Source: Pseudomonadota bacterium (lineage in GTDB: Bacteria > Pseudomonadota > Gammaproteobacteria > Burkholderiales > Gallionellaceae). Taken from it: a DNA stretch of 64,000 nucleotides. Under the pieces are notes generated by a model, which made no database searches, was not told where the DNA came from, and saw nothing but the letters and a program-made list of their open reading frames with translations. Shown here in pieces: positions 31,112-39,574 of the stretch. The stretch lies in contig JAJYLY010000004.1 of NCBI GenBank assembly GCA_021787435.1, positions 148,278 through 212,277 of the forward strand, given 5' to 3'. Numbering within the stretch: position 1 is the first letter of the stretch; each line of letters opens with the position of its first letter. Made by a program: the position numbers and the translations under genes.

Positions 31112-31480
31112 ATGATAGATAAAAACTCAATGCAGCTGTATAAGGGCGGTTGCCACTGCGGTGCGATTCATTTCTCGTTTGAAGCAGAGCCTATTACATA
31201 TGGGGTTCGCTGTAACTGCTCGTTCTGTTCCAGAAGGGGCGCTATGATTCATCTCGTGCCTGGTATGCAATTCCATATCGAAGCGCAAGAAGGTGCGCTT
31301 GGGCTGTACCAGTGGGGCGCAAAGGAGGCGAGACATTATTTCTGCAAGAACTGTGGCATCCATACCTTCAGTGAAACGACTAGATGGCTGGGACAATATA
31401 TTGTGAACCTCGGTTGCGTAGAAGGGCTAGACACCTTTGCGTTGGAAACGACAGTGTTTGATGGCAAGCAACTGCTTTGA
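31112..31480 (+). CDS. GFA-family zinc protein (glutathione-dependent formaldehyde-activating enzyme-like)
   Basis: Small metalloprotein of about 122 residues with the full set of GFA zinc cysteines: GGCHCGAI near the N-terminus, CNCSFCSRRG, and FCKNCGIHTF. Founding members convert formaldehyde and glutathione to S-hydroxymethylglutathione, but most family members have no proven activity, so substrate is unknown. The start is uncertain: ATG 31112 and ATG 31130 both lack a clear ribosome site. It interrupts the beta-oxidation cluster and its leader is more AT-rich than its neighbours, so it may be a later arrival. No formaldehyde pathway genes are nearby. Confidence 0.8.
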   Translation: MIDKNSMQLYKGGCHCGAIHFSFEAEPITYGVRCNCSFCSRRGAMIHLVPGMQFHIEAQEGALGLYQWGAKEARHYFCKNCGIHTFSETTRWLGQYIVNLGCVEGLDTFALETTVFDGKQLL

Positions 31481-31531
31481 ACGAACGTGGTATAGGGTTG
31501 AGTTATAAGCAATTCTAGGAAGGAAGTAAAA

Positions 31532-32386
31532 ATGTATTCTATGGATGTCAATCTGGCCGATTTTGAAGAGCAGGTTGTTGCCGCATCTGACAAGGTGCCG
31601 GTGGTGATCGACTTCTGGGCGCCATGGTGCGCGCCGTGCAAGTCGCTTAAACCCATACTGGAAAAACTAGCCGCGGAGTATGGCGGAAAGTTTCTGCTGG
31701 CCAAGGTCAATGCCGATGAGAACCAGGAGCTCTCTGCAAAATATGGCGTGCGCGGCATACCCGCGGTGAAGGCGATGGTCAACGGCAAGATAATCGATGA
31801 GTTTACAGGCGCACAGCCCGAGGGTGAAGTGCGGGCATGGCTTGAAAAGATCATCCCGAGCCCTGCGGAAGAGTTGCGCCGCGCGGCAGCGCAGCAAGTG
31901 GATGCAGGCGATCCTGCCGGGGCGCTCAAGTTGCTTGCTGAAGCGGCAAGGCTCGAACCCGGCAACGAATGGGTGCGCGTGGATGCGGCGGAGATTCTGT
32001 TGGCCGTGAAAGAGGTGGCAGAGGCCAGGCGTCTTCTGGACAGCGTGAAGTCGCCTGACATCATGAAGGAGGACCGCGTGCTGCAGCTGTTGGCAAAATT
32101 GAAGTTTGCAGAGGCGAATTCTGGCGGCGCGAGCGAAGCATCTCTTGCCGAGGCAATTGCGGCAAACGCGGATGATCTCGAAGCGCGTCTGAAGCTTGCC
32201 AATCTCCTGATCGCGGCCAACCGTCATGTCGAAGGGATGGATCAGCTGATCGAGATCGTGCGGCGCAATCGCGGCTTCAAGGACGAAATTGCCAGAAAGA
32301 CGCTGCTCGACGTGTTCAACCTGTTGGGCGGGCAGAATGAGCTGGTGGCGGAATACCGGCGCAAGCTTTCGAGCGCGCTTTACTGA
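31532..32386 (+). CDS. Thioredoxin-TPR protein (CnoX/YbbN-like)
   Basis: Cytosolic protein of 284 residues. An N-terminal thioredoxin fold has the active-site WCAPC (Cys33 and Cys36) and the cis-Pro segment VRGIPAVKAMVNG. A C-terminal half of tetratricopeptide-like helices (about 115-284) follows. E. coli CnoX has a non-reducing SxxC variant and acts as a chaperedoxin; this protein keeps both cysteines, so it may be a genuine thiol reductase as well as a holdase. The AGGAAGTAAAA ribosome site precedes the ATG. It sits between the FadN-type and thiolase genes, where its protection target could be the abundant beta-oxidation enzymes (inference). Confidence 0.9.
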   Translation: MYSMDVNLADFEEQVVAASDKVPVVIDFWAPWCAPCKSLKPILEKLAAEYGGKFLLAKVNADENQELSAKYGVRGIPAVKAMVNGKIIDEFTGAQPEGEVRAWLEKIIPSPAEELRRAAAQQVDAGDPAGALKLLAEAARLEPGNEWVRVDAAEILLAVKEVAEARRLLDSVKSPDIMKEDRVLQLLAKLKFAEANSGGASEASLAEAIAANADDLEARLKLANLLIAANRHVEGMDQLIEIVRRNRGFKDEIARKTLLDVFNLLGGQNELVAEYRRKLSSALY

Positions 32387-32453
32387 ATCTTTGGTGTTTT
32401 AGGCGCGCATGCAGCCGGCTGCATGGGCAACCCGTTGGGCGGAGGAATGTTGT

Positions 32454-33650
32454 ATGAGCAAACAAATACAAGAAGCCTATATCGTCGCAGCCAGACGCAC
32501 GCCGGTGGGCAAGGCGCCGCGCGGCATGTTCCGCAATACACGTCCTGATGACTTGCTCTCTCATGTGATTGTTAGTGTACTGGCGGATGCGCCTACGCTC
32601 GATCCAGCCGACATTTCCGACGTGATCGCAGGCTGCGCGATGCCCGAGGCCGAGCAGGGCATGAATGTTGCACGCATCGCGCTCTTGCTTGCAGGATTGC
32701 CGGACAAGGTGCCGGGGCTTACAGTGAACCGTTTCTGTTCCTCCGGATTGCAGGCGGTAGCGCTGGCGGCAGACCGCATCCGTCTTGGGGAGGCCGATGT
32801 GATGATCGCGGCAGGCACTGAGAGCATGAGCATGGTGCCCATGATGGGCAACAAGGTGGCGTTCAACCCTGCGATTTTCGAGAACGAGCATATCGGTATC
32901 GCATATGGCATGGGGCTGACCGCGGAGAGGGTGGCGGAGAAATGGCGGGTGTCGCGCGAGGACCAAGACGCCTATGCGCTACAGAGCCATCTGCGCGCGT
33001 TGTCGGGCACCAACAACGGCGAATTTGAGAAAGAGATCGCGCCCTTTCGCATCGTTGAGCGGAGTGCGGATATGGAAAGACGCGAACTCGTCCTGCGGGA
33101 GCGAATCGCCTCCCAGGACGAGGGGCCCAGAGTCGATACGTCGATCGAGGCGCTTGGCAGGTTAAAGGCAGTGTTCGCGCAGAACGGTTCGGTGACTGCG
33201 GGCAACAGTTCGCAGATGTCGGATGGCGCGGGAGCGGTACTCATATGTTCAGAGGTGGCATTGAAGCGTTACAATCTCGCGCCGATCGGAAAATTTCTCG
33301 GTTTTTCCGTGGCGGGCGTGCCCCCCGAATTCATGGGCATAGGTCCTGTGGAGGCCATCCCTCGCGTATTGAAGCATACGGGCCTGAGCCTTGACGACAT
33401 GAACTGGATAGAGCTCAATGAGGCGTTCGCCGCGCAAACTCTGGCGGTGATGCGCGAAATGCATCTCGACCCCGGTCTCGTCAATCCGCTGGGGGGGGCT
33501 ATCGCACTGGGCCATCCGCTGGGTGCTACGGGTGCGATACGCACAGCGACCCTGCTGCATGGCCTGCGGCGGCGCAAACAGAAATACGGCATGGTGACGA
33601 TGTGCATAGGCACGGGCATGGGGGCTGCGGGGATATTCGAGGCGATGTAA
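32454..33650 (+). CDS. fadA: Acetyl-CoA acyltransferase (3-ketoacyl-CoA thiolase)
   Basis: Performs the thiolytic last step of beta-oxidation. The product has 398 residues, normal for thiolases. The nucleophilic Cys is residue 95 (NRFCSSGLQ). The second-half catalytic motifs are [10 protein letters not shown] (His) and [11 protein letters not shown] (acid/base Cys). ATG 32454 ([11 protein letters not shown]) is preceded by GGAGGA; an in-frame ATG at 32409 gives an unlikely leader. It pairs functionally with the FadN-type protein encoded at 28577-31054, although two other genes lie between them. It might be named fadI or a generic thiolase in other schemes. Confidence 0.93.
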   Translation: MSKQIQEAYIVAARRTPVGKAPRGMFRNTRPDDLLSHVIVSVLADAPTLDPADISDVIAGCAMPEAEQGMNVARIALLLAGLPDKVPGLTVNRFCSSGLQAVALAADRIRLGEADVMIAAGTESMSMVPMMGNKVAFNPAIFENEHIGIAYGMGLTAERVAEKWRVSREDQDAYALQSHLRALSGTNNGEFEKEIAPFRIVERSADMERRELVLRERIASQDEGPRVDTSIEALGRLKAVFAQNGSVTAGNSSQMSDGAGAVLICSEVALKRYNLAPIGKFLGFSVAGVPPEFMGIGPVEAIPRVLKHTGLSLDDMNWIELNEAFAAQTLAVMREMHLDPGLVNPLGGAIALGHPLGATGAIRTATLLHGLRRRKQKYGMVTMCIGTGMGAAGIFEAM

Positions 33651-33681
33651 TTTTAAATGGCGGTTTGGCAGGATTGAAAGC

Positions 33682-34893
33682 GTGGAAATGAAAGAGGCAG
33701 AAAGGCTCAATGCGGATTGTCAGTCAGGTAGACTGCATGGCATCAGGGTGAACCTGCGGTCGCAGGGGGATACATGGTACAGCATAGTTGAAGAACGCTG
33801 TCCGCACCTGTTCGCCAAGGTGCCCGTGTATATCAGCTTTTCCCAGCTGCAGCAGATGAGCGACGTTGTCGCGGCGATAGGGCGCGTGGTTAACAGCGAA
33901 AAATGGCAACAGAAATCAGGATTGAGGATTGAAGATTCAGGATACAGAACGACCAAAGGCGTGTTCTACGGTTATGACTTCCACGTGAACAACGAAGGTG
34001 CGCATCTCATCGAGATCAATACTAATGCGGGCGGCGGATTTCTCAATGCGCTGATACAGATTGAACAGCGCGACCTGCCCGGCATCGCGGTGGCAGAACC
34101 TGGTCTTGAGCGCGTCTTCATAGACATGTTCAGGAATGAGTGGCGCCTGCAAAGGGGCTATCAGCCGCTGTTGTGGATGGCCATCGTCGATGAACAACCC
34201 GAAGGTCAGTATCTGTATCCCGAATTTCTGCTTGCTAAGCGGCTGTTCGAGCGCGATGGAATCAAGACGCTGATCCTCGATCCGTCGGCACTTCAAGCAA
34301 GGGCAGACGGGCTTTATGCCGGTGAGCAGAAGATAGACATGGTCTACAATCGCCTGACGGACTTTTCGCTCGAGCGATATCCGGCCCTGCTGCAAGCCTG
34401 GCAGAATTGCAGTGTGGTGCTGACGCCTGACCCATCGCACTATGCGCGCTATGCCGACAAACGCAATCTGGCGCGGCTCACCGATGCGGATGGACTGCGC
34501 AGCCTCGATGTCAGCGATGCCGATATCGGAATTCTGCAAAAGGGCATACCGCATACCTTCGTGGTGCAGCCAGAAACCGGGGAACACCTCTGGGCAGAGC
34601 GCAAGAAGCTGTTCTTCAAACCCTGCAGCGGTTACGGTAGCCGCGGCGCATATCGCGGGGAAAAGCTGACTCGCCGCGTGTTCGGTGAGATTTTGGATGC
34701 CGATTATGTCGCGCAGCAGTTGGCGCCACCCGGCGAGCGCTGCGTGATTGATGGCGAGTTTCTCAAATTCGATGTGCGCTGCTATGTCTATGACGGGAAA
34801 ATCCAGTTACTCGCAGCGCGCCTCTACCAGGGACAGACGACCAATTTCCGCACGCCCCATGGCGGCTTCGCACAGGTCAGGGTGGTCGGGTAG
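33682..34893 (+). CDS. ATP-grasp-like protein of unknown function
   Basis: Protein of 403 residues that I cannot assign to a named enzyme. It looks like an ATP-grasp ligase: an acidic [11 protein letters not shown] segment near residue 113, MVYNRLTDF near 220, a Lys-containing glycine-rich loop [19 protein letters not shown] near 310-328, and an acidic/basic C-terminal strand [16 protein letters not shown]. Family relatives join a carboxylate to an amine or thiol using ATP. There is no signal peptide. GTG 33682 (after AGGA) or ATG 33688 may be the start. Codons 78-87 contain a 29-base heptanucleotide repeat array (33915-33943). It follows the thiolase by 31 bases. Confidence 0.75.
   Translation: MEMKEAERLNADCQSGRLHGIRVNLRSQGDTWYSIVEERCPHLFAKVPVYISFSQLQQMSDVVAAIGRVVNSEKWQQKSGLRIEDSGYRTTKGVFYGYDFHVNNEGAHLIEINTNAGGGFLNALIQIEQRDLPGIAVAEPGLERVFIDMFRNEWRLQRGYQPLLWMAIVDEQPEGQYLYPEFLLAKRLFERDGIKTLILDPSALQARADGLYAGEQKIDMVYNRLTDFSLERYPALLQAWQNCSVVLTPDPSHYARYADKRNLARLTDADGLRSLDVSDADIGILQKGIPHTFVVQPETGEHLWAERKKLFFKPCSGYGSRGAYRGEKLTRRVFGEILDADYVAQQLAPPGERCVIDGEFLKFDVRCYVYDGKIQLLAARLYQGQTTNFRTPHGGFAQVRVVG
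33915..33943. repeat. Heptanucleotide tandem repeat inside a coding region
   Basis: Four consecutive 7-base units, ATCAGGA TTGAGGA TTGAAGA TTCAGGA, plus one base, inside the ATP-grasp-like gene. The consensus is close to TTGAGGA. The same GGATTNA core occurs as a doublet near 18480-18493 in the opposite orientation. This resembles short tandemly repeated repetitive sequences known from cyanobacteria; no relationship is claimed. Confidence 0.6.
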
Positions 34894-34928
34894 AATGCGC
34901 ACATGTCATTCATCAAAAGCGAACGCAT

Positions 34929-35315
34929 ATGTTGAATTCCTTTCTGGCCATCGGCATCGGAGCCACCCTGGGGGCATGGTTGCGCTGGGGTCTTGGGCTG
35001 TGGCTTAACCCGCAGCTTCCCGAGTTGCCGCTGGGCACCTTGGCTGCCAATTTGATAGGAGGCTATCTGATCGGCCTGTCTATCGCTTTTTTCATGCAGC
35101 ATCCAGGGCTCTCGCCCGAATGGCGACTGCTCATCATCACGGGTTTCCTGGGGGGGCTCACGACTTTTTCGACTTTCTCCGCGGAGACCGTGACCCTATT
35201 GATGCGCGGGCAGTATGCGTGGGGCATGGGCATCATCGCAGCGCATCTCGGCGGCTCATTAATGATGACGGTGCTGGGCATACAGTCTTTCAAGTATCTG
35301 CACGGGGGGCAATGA
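34929..35315 (+). CDS. crcB: Fluoride exporter CrcB/Fluc
   Basis: Small dual-topology fluoride channel of 128 residues with four hydrophobic helices. Motifs [15 protein letters not shown] and [15 protein letters not shown] (the fluoride-path Phe/Thr/Ser region, about 74-88) are intact. It relieves cytosolic fluoride. The 35-base upstream gap is too short, and lacks the sequence, for a fluoride riboswitch. The stop overlaps the DUF190 gene start (ATGA); crcB-DUF190 is a recurrent pair. Confidence 0.94.
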   Translation: MLNSFLAIGIGATLGAWLRWGLGLWLNPQLPELPLGTLAANLIGGYLIGLSIAFFMQHPGLSPEWRLLIITGFLGGLTTFSTFSAETVTLLMRGQYAWGMGIIAAHLGGSLMMTVLGIQSFKYLHGGQ

Positions 35316-35620
35316 TGAACATGCTGGACTTTTATGTATCCGAAAAACAGCACCATGCAGGCAAGCTTCTGTACGAGTGGCTGCTGGAAGAGGCAAGAGC
35401 GCTTGGCATACAGGGCGGATCGGCATTCCGCGCGATTGCGGGATTCGGCCGCCACGGCAGAATGCACGAGGAAAGTTTTTTCGAGCTGGCGGGCGAATTG
35501 CCGGTGAAGGTCGAGTTCATCGTCGACGATGAGCATACCGACAAGTTGCTTTCCGTGTTGCGCGACCGGAACATGCAGATATTCTATCTGCGTAGTAAGG
35601 TCGAGTCCGGGATCGTCTAA
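35312..35620 (+). CDS. DUF190 family protein (PII-like)
   Basis: Cytosolic protein of about 102 residues in the DUF190 family, whose fold resembles PII signal proteins. The pattern [15 protein letters not shown] followed by [18 protein letters not shown] is typical. Function is unproven, but adjacency to crcB suggests modulation of fluoride export. ATGs at 35312, 35315 and 35321 are possible; the first overlaps the crcB stop. The stop overlaps the next gene's start as TAATG, so three genes are coupled. Confidence 0.88.
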   Translation: MMNMLDFYVSEKQHHAGKLLYEWLLEEARALGIQGGSAFRAIAGFGRHGRMHEESFFELAGELPVKVEFIVDDEHTDKLLSVLRDRNMQIFYLRSKVESGIV

Positions 35621-36383
35621 TGCAGCTGACCGTGCTGGGAAGCAGCGCTGGGATAGGGGGGCGAGACGCACCACATCGCTTTTGCTCGACGATGATATTC
35701 TGGTCGATGCGGGAAGCGGCGCAGGCGAGCTGACTCTGGAGCAGATGGCGAGGTTGGATCATGTCTTCCTGACCCATGCGCATCTGGATCACAGCGGGTT
35801 CGTGCCGCTGCTTGCCGATGCGGCGGCTTTCCTGAGAAACCGCCCGTTGCAGGTCCATGCACTAAATGAGACCATCGCTGCTTTGAAATCGCACATGTTC
35901 AACGGAGAACTGTGGCCGGACTATACGGTAAAACCCAGCATAGAGATGCCCTATATTCGCTTCGTGCAGGTACAGCATGGTGTGCCGGTCATGCTTGGCG
36001 ACCGGCGCATCATCCCGCTGCCGGTGAGGCATTCCGTGCCGGCTGCAGGATACTGCATGGACAGCGGTTCAAGCAGTTTTGCCTACAGCGGCGACACCAC
36101 GGATTGCGAGGCGTTCTGGGATGCGCTCAATGGAATCGAAAACCTTCGCTATTTGATGGTGGAGGTCACCCTGCAAAATGCCGGCACGCAAACGGCGGCA
36201 ACATCGGGGCACATGAGCGCGGAACTTCTGGCAAAGGGCCTTGCGAGGTTGCGGCAACCGGTGCAGCTCTTCATCACGCATCTTGAGCCCGGCAAGGAAG
36301 AACGTGTGATGGACGAAGTCATGAGCGCATGCGGAAAGTTTTCCCCCGTGCGAGTGCAGCAGGGGCAGCGTTTTTTTTTCTGA
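35620..36383 (+). pseudogene. Metallo-beta-lactamase-fold hydrolase, frameshifted near its start
   Basis: The ATG at 35620 (overlapping the DUF190 stop as TAATG) encodes [14 protein letters not shown], a typical start for this family, but the frame then fails. The rest of the protein, RRTTSLLLDDDILVDAGSG onward, is in the -1 frame and runs to 36383. The switch falls at a run of six G (35656-35661); one extra G would restore a 254-residue protein. The metal site THAHLDHSG and later His/Asp positions (RHSVP, SGDTTD, THLEPGK) are intact. The HxHxDHxG pattern and length fit the class II cyclic-nucleotide phosphodiesterase-like branch, an assignment of moderate certainty. It may be a true mutation or a homopolymer base-calling error. 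Confidence 0.75.
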
Positions 36384-36399
36384 CCTATAAGGGGGTGTT

Positions 36400-37200
36400 A
36401 TGAAGAGTCTGGTGATGGCGGTGGCTTTGTTGTGTCTTGGCAGTGCGGCAGCAGAGGCCAAGGTGATAGGGCGCGAAGTGGATTACCGTGCGGAAGGGGT
36501 GACACTGAAAGGTTATGTCGCTTATGACGACAGCTTCAAGGGCAAGCGTCCCGCGGTTTTGGTGGTGCACGAGTGGTGGGGGCACAATGCGTATGCTAGG
36601 CACCGCGCCGACATGCTGGCGAAGCTCGGTTACACGGCGCTTGCAGTGGACATGTACGGCGATGGCAAGCAGGCGCATCATCCGGACGATGCGGCAAAAT
36701 TCTCGGCAGAGGTGAATAAGAACATGCCGATGGCGCGCGCGCGATTCGAGGCGGGCATGAATCTGCTTAAACAGGAGCCGACCGTCGATCCGGACGAGAT
36801 GGCTGCGATCGGCTATTGCTTCGGCGGCGGCATCGTGCTCAACATGGCGCGCGAGGGCGTGGACTTGAAAGGTGTTGCGAGTTTCCACGGCATGCTGGGC
36901 ACCAAGGAGCCTGCACAGACCGGAGCGATCAAGGCGCGTATCATCTCGTTCACGGGCGGGGAAGACCCGATGATACCGGCTTCCAGCGTCGAGGCGTTCA
37001 AAAAGGAGATGGACAATGCAGGTGCGAATTACCGGGTCGTGGTCTATCCAGGCGCGCAGCATGCGTTCACCAATCCTGCGGCCGACAAGCTGGGCCAGGA
37101 ATTCAAGCTGCCTTTATCCTACAATGAAAATGCGGACAAGGATTCCTGGCAGCAACTGACTGTATTCCTGCGCGAAATCTTTGCAAAGCAGAAGTCCTGA
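36400..37200 (+). CDS. Dienelactone hydrolase family protein, exported
   Basis: Alpha/beta-hydrolase of 266 residues with a signal peptide (about 1-20, ending AEA). The dienelactone-hydrolase triad is visible: Cys140 in GYCFGGG, Asp189 in GGEDPMIP and His221 in GAQHAF. The HEWWG oxyanion-region motif is also present. Periplasmic location is inferred from the signal peptide. Natural substrate is unknown; the family includes carboxymethylenebutenolidase but many members act on other esters. AAGGGGG precedes the ATG. Confidence 0.9.
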   Translation: MKSLVMAVALLCLGSAAAEAKVIGREVDYRAEGVTLKGYVAYDDSFKGKRPAVLVVHEWWGHNAYARHRADMLAKLGYTALAVDMYGDGKQAHHPDDAAKFSAEVNKNMPMARARFEAGMNLLKQEPTVDPDEMAAIGYCFGGGIVLNMAREGVDLKGVASFHGMLGTKEPAQTGAIKARIISFTGGEDPMIPASSVEAFKKEMDNAGANYRVVVYPGAQHAFTNPAADKLGQEFKLPLSYNENADKDSWQQLTVFLREIFAKQKS

Positions 37201-37246
37201 TGCCTTGCGCCTCGCCAGCGCGTATCGTTGACCGGATTGCCTGAGG

Positions 37247-37810
37247 ATGAATTATCCATCGCTGATAGAGCACTACGGTTACTTTGCGCTACTGGCAGGC
37301 ACGCTGCTGGAAGGCGAGACGATGCTGGTGCTCGCGGGGTTCGCCGCATTCCAGGGATACCTCGAGCTGCACTGGGTGATCGTCATCGCGCTTTTCGGCG
37401 GATTCCTCGGAGACCAGATATATTTCTGGATAGGAAGGCGTCACGGTGCCTGGGTGCTGTCGCGTTTTCCGAGGCTCATGCCCGTAGTTGAGCGCGCCGA
37501 CCTTCTGATCGCGCGCTTCCACGAACTGCTCATCGTGGGTATCCGGTTTTTATATGGATTTCGCACAGTGGGGCCGCTGGCGCTCGGCATGAGCAGCGTG
37601 CTCGCATGGCGCTTCATGCTGTTCAATCTGCTTGGCGCTGCGATCTGGGCGGCTGGGATAGGCACTGCGGGCTATCTGTTTGGCAATGCGCTGACCCTGT
37701 TCTTCAACGACTTCAAGAAAGTCGAAGAGGGGCTGCTGGCCACGATGCTGTTTTTGGGTTTCATCGTCTGGATATGGCGGCGTTACAGGTTCAAGCGGAG
37801 ATTCAAGTAA
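37247..37810 (+). CDS. DedA/SNARE-associated family membrane protein
   Basis: Integral inner-membrane protein of 187 residues with about five hydrophobic segments. It carries the DedA-type motifs GETMLVLAGFAAF, FLGDQIYFWIGRRHG and FLYGFRTVGPLALGM (the conserved Arg in the re-entrant region). Family members are implicated in polyprenyl-phosphate or phospholipid scrambling and membrane homeostasis; the exact substrate is not predictable here. TGAGGA precedes the ATG. An 8-base inverted repeat (37808-37815 / 37825-37832) covers its stop but lacks a T-run. Confidence 0.9.
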   Translation: MNYPSLIEHYGYFALLAGTLLEGETMLVLAGFAAFQGYLELHWVIVIALFGGFLGDQIYFWIGRRHGAWVLSRFPRLMPVVERADLLIARFHELLIVGIRFLYGFRTVGPLALGMSSVLAWRFMLFNLLGAAIWAAGIGTAGYLFGNALTLFFNDFKKVEEGLLATMLFLGFIVWIWRRYRFKRRFK

Positions 37811-38429
37811 CGCAAGGGGCTGAATTGCGTTATCTCGTGCCGTGAAAGTAAATATAGCATTTAATCCAACCAATAGAGGATTGTTCGGTGCGATTACTAT
37901 AGTGCAGAGTTCTCAACTTGGCGCTCACATCGTCAAGCAAACTCGGTGGTTTTGGAGGGAGTGCCGTGAGAGCTAGCTCTGGTTGTTTGAACAGCGGGAT
38001 GTGATTTTTAAGTAGATCACCCGCTGATTTTCAAGCTGCCAGTTCTACCGTCGGTAGCATCACGGCATATGCCTCTTTCGGCGTTCTCTTGTTCAGACTC
38101 GAATGTGTCCTCGACCTGTTGTATTAGTCCATATTCGATCGCTCGATCTTCAAGTCTCGCAACAGATAGGGGTAAATCGCGCACGGCAGGAGTCCACTAT
38201 AGTGAGCCGAGTGCTAAAGGAAGAACGATGATGAGTAATGTCAAGACCTGACCTGATTATTGCAAAGTGCAAAAATTGTGCGTAACACCTAAAATTAGTT
38301 AGCTTAGTTTTGACAGTTTGCCTTGGTGTAGGCAGTTAGAAAGGGCTAATATCACCTTGTTGAATAAACGGAACTTCTTGCCACTAAATTCAACGACCGG
38401 TTAAACTTATTTAAACAGCCACGCTCACG
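37811..38429. other. Gene-poor interval containing IS remnant
   Basis: About 620 bases, visibly more AT-rich than the flanks. It contains an inverted repeat over the dedA stop (TAACGCAA 37808-37815, TTGCGTTA 37825-37832), a broken IS3-family transposase (38031-38177) and no intact gene. Short open frames such as the one at 38069-38251 on the plus strand are antisense to the remnant. No clear promoter for the next gene was identified. Confidence 0.7.
38031..38177 (-). mobile_element. IS3-family transposase remnant with internal deletion
   Basis: Reading the minus strand from 38177 gives IYPYLLRDLKIERSNMD, a stop codon, then YNRSRTHSSLNKRTPKEAY and 11 more residues to a stop at 38033-38031. 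The first part matches the region just before the DDE core of IS3-family OrfB (the YPYLLR ... RPNQVW area). The second part matches the extreme C-terminus (YN..RPHSSLG..TP.E.Y). The catalytic core between them, expected to be well over 100 residues, is missing, and there is an in-frame stop, so the element is dead. The sequence downstream (GTTCAAACAACC on the minus strand) resembles IS3-type 3' flanks. Exact ends and target duplication were not found. Confidence 0.75.
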
Positions 38430-39371
38430 ATGAAATCCAATCTGCAAGAATCCATAGACCGCCAGCGCAATATACTCAAAGGCTGGCTTTCCGCCTCGCT
38501 TACCCATATTGCGCAAGACTGCACGCAGGCATGGCCGCAGCGTATGGCGCTTGAAGCCAGACTCATCGCAGGCATGGCGGAATTGCCCTACTGTAAATAC
38601 CTCTATTTGCTGGATGCTGAAGCGCACCAAATCACCTCCAACATATCCCGTGCAGGAGTAATGGAGGCACACTATGGCCGTGACCGCAGCCACCGGCCCT
38701 ATATGGTGGAGGCGATGGCAGGCAACCCTTTGTCCCTTTCGGATGCCTACATCAGCCAGAACGTCCGGCGACCTTCGCTCACTGCCGTGCAGATGATCCA
38801 TGGGGACAAGGGAGAACTGCTGGGTTATCTGGGGGCCGACTTTGACCTGCGCGAACTCCCCGCCACCCAAGCCCTTTACCAACAGCCCGGGCAATGGATG
38901 CAGCTCAAGGGCGATCCCGCGATTCGTGCCGGGCTGTTTCATCAGGAACGAGCTGTTAGCCCGATGGATCAGCAAATGGATACTGTACTGCATATCATCA
39001 ACGAACTAATTACCATACACGGCGTGTTTCACGCCAAGCTGCATTTCTCCAGTTCACGCGCGACCTTCTGGCAAATGAATGACCCCTATCGCTTTCGCCT
39101 TCATGGTATCAACGAACTTGGCAATCCTGACCTCTGCCTGGCCTATCCGAGAGTAGATTATCCCGCCGATGCCGCGATCCCGGCAGAGGCCGTCATCAAG
39201 ATACTGCATTGCTTTCGCGACCTGCGTTACATGGACGAGACAATTTATTTGCGCTCCGGCTTACTCAATATTTTCAACGGCATGGTAGGTCTCACCTTCT
39301 CTTGCGATGGTTCACACTACATGCCGTGGCAGGAATTTTTGGACAAGAAGGTGGACTTCTTGACAAGTTAA
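38430..39371 (+). CDS. Cache/PDC sensor-domain protein of unknown role
   Basis: Protein of 313 residues. The N-terminal half (about 10-155) looks like a Cache/PDC-type ligand-binding fold: a long first helix, a KYLYLLDAEAHQITSN strand pair, GRDRSHRPYMVEAM, SDAYIS, and LLGYLGADFDLREL at the end. The C-terminal half has no motif I recognise. Cache domains are usually extracytoplasmic parts of receptors, yet this protein has neither signal peptide nor transmembrane helix and no output domain, so it would be a free cytosolic protein. It stands alone between the IS remnant and an aminotransferase gene facing it. The ribosome site is poor. Confidence 0.7.
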   Translation: MKSNLQESIDRQRNILKGWLSASLTHIAQDCTQAWPQRMALEARLIAGMAELPYCKYLYLLDAEAHQITSNISRAGVMEAHYGRDRSHRPYMVEAMAGNPLSLSDAYISQNVRRPSLTAVQMIHGDKGELLGYLGADFDLRELPATQALYQQPGQWMQLKGDPAIRAGLFHQERAVSPMDQQMDTVLHIINELITIHGVFHAKLHFSSSRATFWQMNDPYRFRLHGINELGNPDLCLAYPRVDYPADAAIPAEAVIKILHCFRDLRYMDETIYLRSGLLNIFNGMVGLTFSCDGSHYMPWQEFLDKKVDFLTS

Positions 39372-39574
39372 GGTATCGACGCATAACTCATCGCGCGGAC
39401 TGAGCGAACAGTGATGGCTGGTTCCGGTACTTTATGGCAACCTTTTTTCTTTGATGGAGCTCTTGGTTAAACAACCCGATTCTGTTCATGACGATAAATC
39501 GTCAATCATCATTGGTCAATTCTTGCTAAGAGTGTTGCTCTTGCAATCAATAGACAGCTTTTTTTTCAGGATGG

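Noticed and set aside
34894..34928. Possible fluoride riboswitch before crcB
   Set aside because: Only 35 bases are available and no riboswitch-like conserved core is visible.
37808..37832. TAACGCAA / TTGCGTTA inverted repeat over the dedA stop as a terminator
   Set aside because: The stem is perfect but no T-run follows; mentioned only in the interval description.
38069..38251. Plus-strand frame of 60 codons in the IS remnant region
   Set aside because: It lies antisense to the IS3 transposase remnant and has no independent support.
39490..39503. GACGA-TAAA-TCGTC hairpin between the Cache protein and aminotransferase genes
   Set aside because: Five-base stem without T-run, likely chance.
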